Assembly (NCBI RefSeq): GCF_000720475.1
Contig: NZ_JOAP01000019.1
Coordinates: forward strand, 186,001-250,000
Direction of reading: 5' to 3'
Origin: Streptomyces aureocirculatus
GTDB taxonomy: Bacteria; Actinomycetota; Actinomycetes; Streptomycetales; Streptomycetaceae
DNA length: 64,000 nt
Shown: piece after piece, positions 61,644 through 64,000 of the stretch
Layout of the letters: each line of letters begins with the position of its first letter
Position numbering within the stretch: the stretch's first letter is position 1
Program-made: the position numbers and the translations under genes
The notes under the pieces: generated by a model
Databases searched by the model: none
What the model saw: only the letters and a program-made list of their open reading frames with translations
Told to the model about the DNA's origin: nothing

Positions 61644-62669
61644 TCAGCGCACCGCCGCCGGTGAACTCGCCCCGCGGACGCGGAGTGCGGGCCTGCCCGT
61701 GCCGTCGGCCCGTACCGTCCACACGTCCTGCTTGCGGGTGCTCCGGCCCTCCCGCTCCGGCAGTGCGTACGCCAGCGTGTCGTCATCCAGCCATGCCGCC
61801 TGGTCGTCGACGCTGCGGTGCTCGGCGAGCGGGTGCTCGCGCATCGTTCGCAGGTCGAGGACGTACAGCCGCCAGGGGTTCCTCGTACCGCCGCGGACGC
61901 GCTTCTTGAAGGCCAGACGGGTGTTGTCGGGGGACAGGGACGGGCATTCGACGTTCTCGCGCAGGGCCCGCGCCCGCCACTCGCGCATGTCCCCCTGGAC
62001 GAGGTGCGTACGGCCCTTCGTCGAGACGGTGGCGTAGAAGCGGTTGTCGTCGCGGGCGAAGGTCACGCCCCAGTAGTTCACGTCGGGGGAGTGGTGGCGG
62101 CGCCCCTCGATGGTGAGGGGGATCTCCTCCATGTTCTTGACCAGGTAGCCGGTGCGGGTGTCCAGGATCGACGTGCGGGTGGAGAAGGACGAGTCGCCGC
62201 CCGCGTAACTGTCGCCGGTGGTGAACATCGTCCACGACAGCATCCGCCCGGACGCCGAGACCCGCGCCCGGTTGGGGATGCCGGTGAGCGCGACGCGCCG
62301 CTTCTCGCGCAGCTTCCCGTCGAGGACCACGGCGTACGACTTGGGCGGGATGCCCGGGCGGCGCAGCAGACACAGGGCGGTACCCGCGGCGGCGTGGAAG
62401 CGCTCGCAGGACGGGCCGTCGGGGGTCCGCGGGGTGCGCGGCCCGGCGCCGGACACCGGCACTCGGGCCACGCGGCCCGCCCCCTCCTGCGTCGAACGGA
62501 AGTAGAGGTGGCCGGGGTCGAGGGCGAACTCCGAACCGGACGCGACCGGTTCCGCCCGCTGCACGGCACGCACCGTGTACGTGACGGCCACGGCGGCGAG
62601 CAGCGCGGCGGCCGCCACGACGGCGACGACACGCGTACGGGTGGAGGCCTCGGGCGGGGTGAGGGTCAT
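61644..62669 (-). CDS. Membrane-anchored TolB-like beta-propeller protein
   Basis: 341 aa from the ATG at 62,669 overlapping the transporter stop (ATGA). One N-terminal membrane helix (RVVAVVAAAALLAAVAVTYTV), then repeated blade-like segments such as HLYFRSTQEGAGRVARVPVSG, LSPDNTRLAFKKRVRGG, WRLYVLDLRTMREHPL, AAWLDDDTLAYAL and DVWTVRADGTGRPALRV. Blades of this kind bind ligands or partners outside the membrane. Function unknown. It is the second gene of a four-member minus-strand cluster. Confidence 0.85.
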   Translation of the reverse strand: MTLTPPEASTRTRVVAVVAAAALLAAVAVTYTVRAVQRAEPVASGSEFALDPGHLYFRSTQEGAGRVARVPVSGAGPRTPRTPDGPSCERFHAAAGTALCLLRRPGIPPKSYAVVLDGKLREKRRVALTGIPNRARVSASGRMLSWTMFTTGDSYAGGDSSFSTRTSILDTRTGYLVKNMEEIPLTIEGRRHHSPDVNYWGVTFARDDNRFYATVSTKGRTHLVQGDMREWRARALRENVECPSLSPDNTRLAFKKRVRGGTRNPWRLYVLDLRTMREHPLAEHRSVDDQAAWLDDDTLAYALPEREGRSTRKQDVWTVRADGTGRPALRVRGASSPAAVR

Positions 62670-64000
62670 GCGGTGCCTTCCGAGGGGGAGCGGGGCGTCG
62701 GGCCTTTTGTCGGGCGGAGCAGCAGGGCCGCGCCCGCGAGGGCGGCGACGAGGGTGAGGGCCGCGCAGGTCAGGGCGGCCCCGATGCCCCACAGGGTCCA
62801 TGCGGCGCCGAACCCCGCCGCGGCGAGGAGCCTGCTGAGCGCCTGGCCGGTCTGGAGCACCGCCATGCCGCTCGCCCGCCGCCCCTCCGGAAGACAGGGC
62901 GTGGCGAGGGCCATCAGGACGCCGTCGGTCGCGGCGTAGAAGACGCCGAGCGCGAGCAGCACCCCGAGCAGGAGTGGACGACCGCCGGTGGGCAGGAGCA
63001 GTAAGACGTACGCGGCGAGCAGCGCGACGTGCCCCGCGAGGAAGGGACCCCGGCGCCCGAGCCGGTCGGCGAGGCGCCCCACCGGTACGGCGAGCAGCAG
63101 ATAGACCGCAGCGGTGCCGAGCGGAAGCAGCGGGAACCAGCTCCCCGCGAAGTCCAGGCGCCGCTGAAGCAGGAGATACAGAAACGCGTCACCGATGGTC
63201 GCGGCCCCCAGGAGGGTTGCGGCGGCGCAGACGCGGCGGAAGGCGGGGACGCGGAGGAGGGCGAGGGTGGCTTTGGGGGAGCCTGCGGCCTTGGGGGACC
63301 CTGTGGCCTTGGGGGAGCGGGTGGCCTTGGGGGTGCGGGAGCCTGAGCGGGTGCCGATGCGGGGCCGGGGCGGGGGGCGGTGGCCTGGGCGTGCACCTGC
63401 GCTCGTGCCTCCGGCCGCGTTCGCTTCTGCGCCGCCCGCGCTGCCTGTGCCGCTCGTGCTGCCTGGGCTGCCCGCGCCTCCGGCCGCATTCGCTTCGGTG
63501 CCGCTCGTGCCCCCCGTGCCGCCTGCGCTGCCCGCGTCGCCCGGGCTCGCGCCCACGTCCGCGCCGCGCCCGCCCACGTCCGCGCCACCCACGTCCGCGT
63601 CCGCGCCGCCCGTGCCTGCGCCCGCGTCGACACCGCCCGCCCCCGCACCCCCCACCGCCGACGTGCGGCGAAGCCCCGCCGACAGCGTCCGCGTCGCTTC
63701 CCGCCCCGGTACGAATGCCACCAGGAGCAGCACCCCGAACAGGCCGAAGCAGAAGCTGACGACGAACACCGCGTCGTACGCGTCCGCCGTCACCCACAGC
63801 AGCGCGAACGCGGCGAGCGGGCCGAGCAGCGCGCCCGTGGTGTCCATCGCCCGGTGCACCCCGAACGCCCGGCCGAGGCCGTCCGGGGGGCTGTTCAGCG
63901 AGATCAGCGCGTCCCGCGGCGCGGTCCGCACGCCCTTGCCGAGGCGGTCCGCCGCGATGGCCGCCCCGATCCCGGCCGTGGCGCCGCCCGCGAGCAGCAG
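62666..64000 (-). CDS. MFS transporter with a large Gly/Ala insertion (5' end beyond window)
   Basis: At least 444 residues; the frame is open to the right edge, reading AGIGAAIAADRLGKGVRTAPRDALIS, the MFS cytoplasmic loop motif, so the N-terminal helices lie outside. Further motifs: GRAFGVHRAMDTTGALLGPLAAF, LLAVPVGRLADRLGRRGPFLAGH. Between the two six-helix halves the central loop is swollen to about 150 residues by Gly/Ala/Asp/Thr then Ser/Pro/Lys repeats (GGADVGGRGADVG, SPKATGSPKA). It is probably a drug or metabolite exporter; the substrate is unknown. Confidence 0.88.
   Translation of the reverse strand: MLLAGGATAGIGAAIAADRLGKGVRTAPRDALISLNSPPDGLGRAFGVHRAMDTTGALLGPLAAFALLWVTADAYDAVFVVSFCFGLFGVLLLVAFVPGREATRTLSAGLRRTSAVGGAGAGGVDAGAGTGGADADVGGADVGGRGADVGASPGDAGSAGGTGGTSGTEANAAGGAGSPGSTSGTGSAGGAEANAAGGTSAGARPGHRPPPRPRIGTRSGSRTPKATRSPKATGSPKAAGSPKATLALLRVPAFRRVCAAATLLGAATIGDAFLYLLLQRRLDFAGSWFPLLPLGTAAVYLLLAVPVGRLADRLGRRGPFLAGHVALLAAYVLLLLPTGGRPLLLGVLLALGVFYAATDGVLMALATPCLPEGRRASGMAVLQTGQALSRLLAAAGFGAAWTLWGIGAALTCAALTLVAALAGAALLLRPTKGPTPRSPSEGTA

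Overview
The window is about 73% G+C by eye, with strong G/C at third codon positions, frequent GTG starts, Tat and lipoprotein signals, and families such as a PdtaR-type ANTAR regulator, a Streptomyces-type trypsin and an SPW_0924-like micro-protein. It fits a Streptomyces chromosome. The order coaE, rpsA, polA, a liv transporter, pdtaR, pyk, chorismate mutase, pepN matches, from memory, a core Streptomyces neighbourhood, with accessory inserts between. No prophage, IS element or CRISPR array was seen.

Layout. 1-3.5 kb: end of a gene, a protein with 43-residue repeats, four 75-bp repeats, a meta-cleavage-type hydrolase coupled to a VWA protein, and a dead tyrosine phosphatase. 3.5-8.4 kb: MarR regulator, cold-shock protein, DEAD-box helicase, zinc metalloprotease, secreted trypsin. 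8.5-14.8 kb: two-component system, large Tat-exported GH101 endo-alpha-N-acetylgalactosaminidase, NmrA-type protein. 15-20.8 kb: aminopeptidase N, chorismate mutase, AraC regulator divergent from a GH35 beta-galactosidase. 21-26.7 kb: an orphan siderophore-type decarboxylase/N-hydroxylase pair, 5'-nucleotidase, SIMPL protein. 26.9-30.2 kb: pyruvate kinase, a LAGLIDADG-like HTH protein downstream of an unusual tRNA with anticodon CAA, and pdtaR. 30.2-36 kb: five-gene branched-chain amino-acid ABC operon. 36.1-37.6 kb: 1.5 kb without a convincing gene, holding a ~25-bp minisatellite. 37.6-43.4 kb: thioesterase and FdhF-like oxidoreductase divergent from DNA polymerase I. 43.9-52.7 kb: lytic transglycosylase, small membrane proteins, HrpB helicase, methyltransferase, ribosomal protein S1. 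52.9-64 kb: lectin-like protein, broken beta-helix gene, PAC2 protein, CoaE, small RNA-binding and membrane proteins, an M20 peptidase relic before a YfcC transporter, GH6 glycosidase, and an MFS-propeller-RidA-GNAT fragment operon.

How parts may work together. GH101 (secreted) and GH35 (cytosolic) share an A/T-rich 13-nt promoter motif and could act in sequence on core-1 O-glycans, perhaps under the adjacent AraC regulator. polA and the FdhF-like gene share a near-perfect inverted promoter pair resembling the RecA-independent damage motif. The tRNA and the LAGLIDADG-like gene lie in tandem on one strand.

The window is rich in short tandem repeats, both between genes and in frame inside genes, and in gene remnants. 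All family assignments were made by reading the sequence; none was confirmed by a database search.
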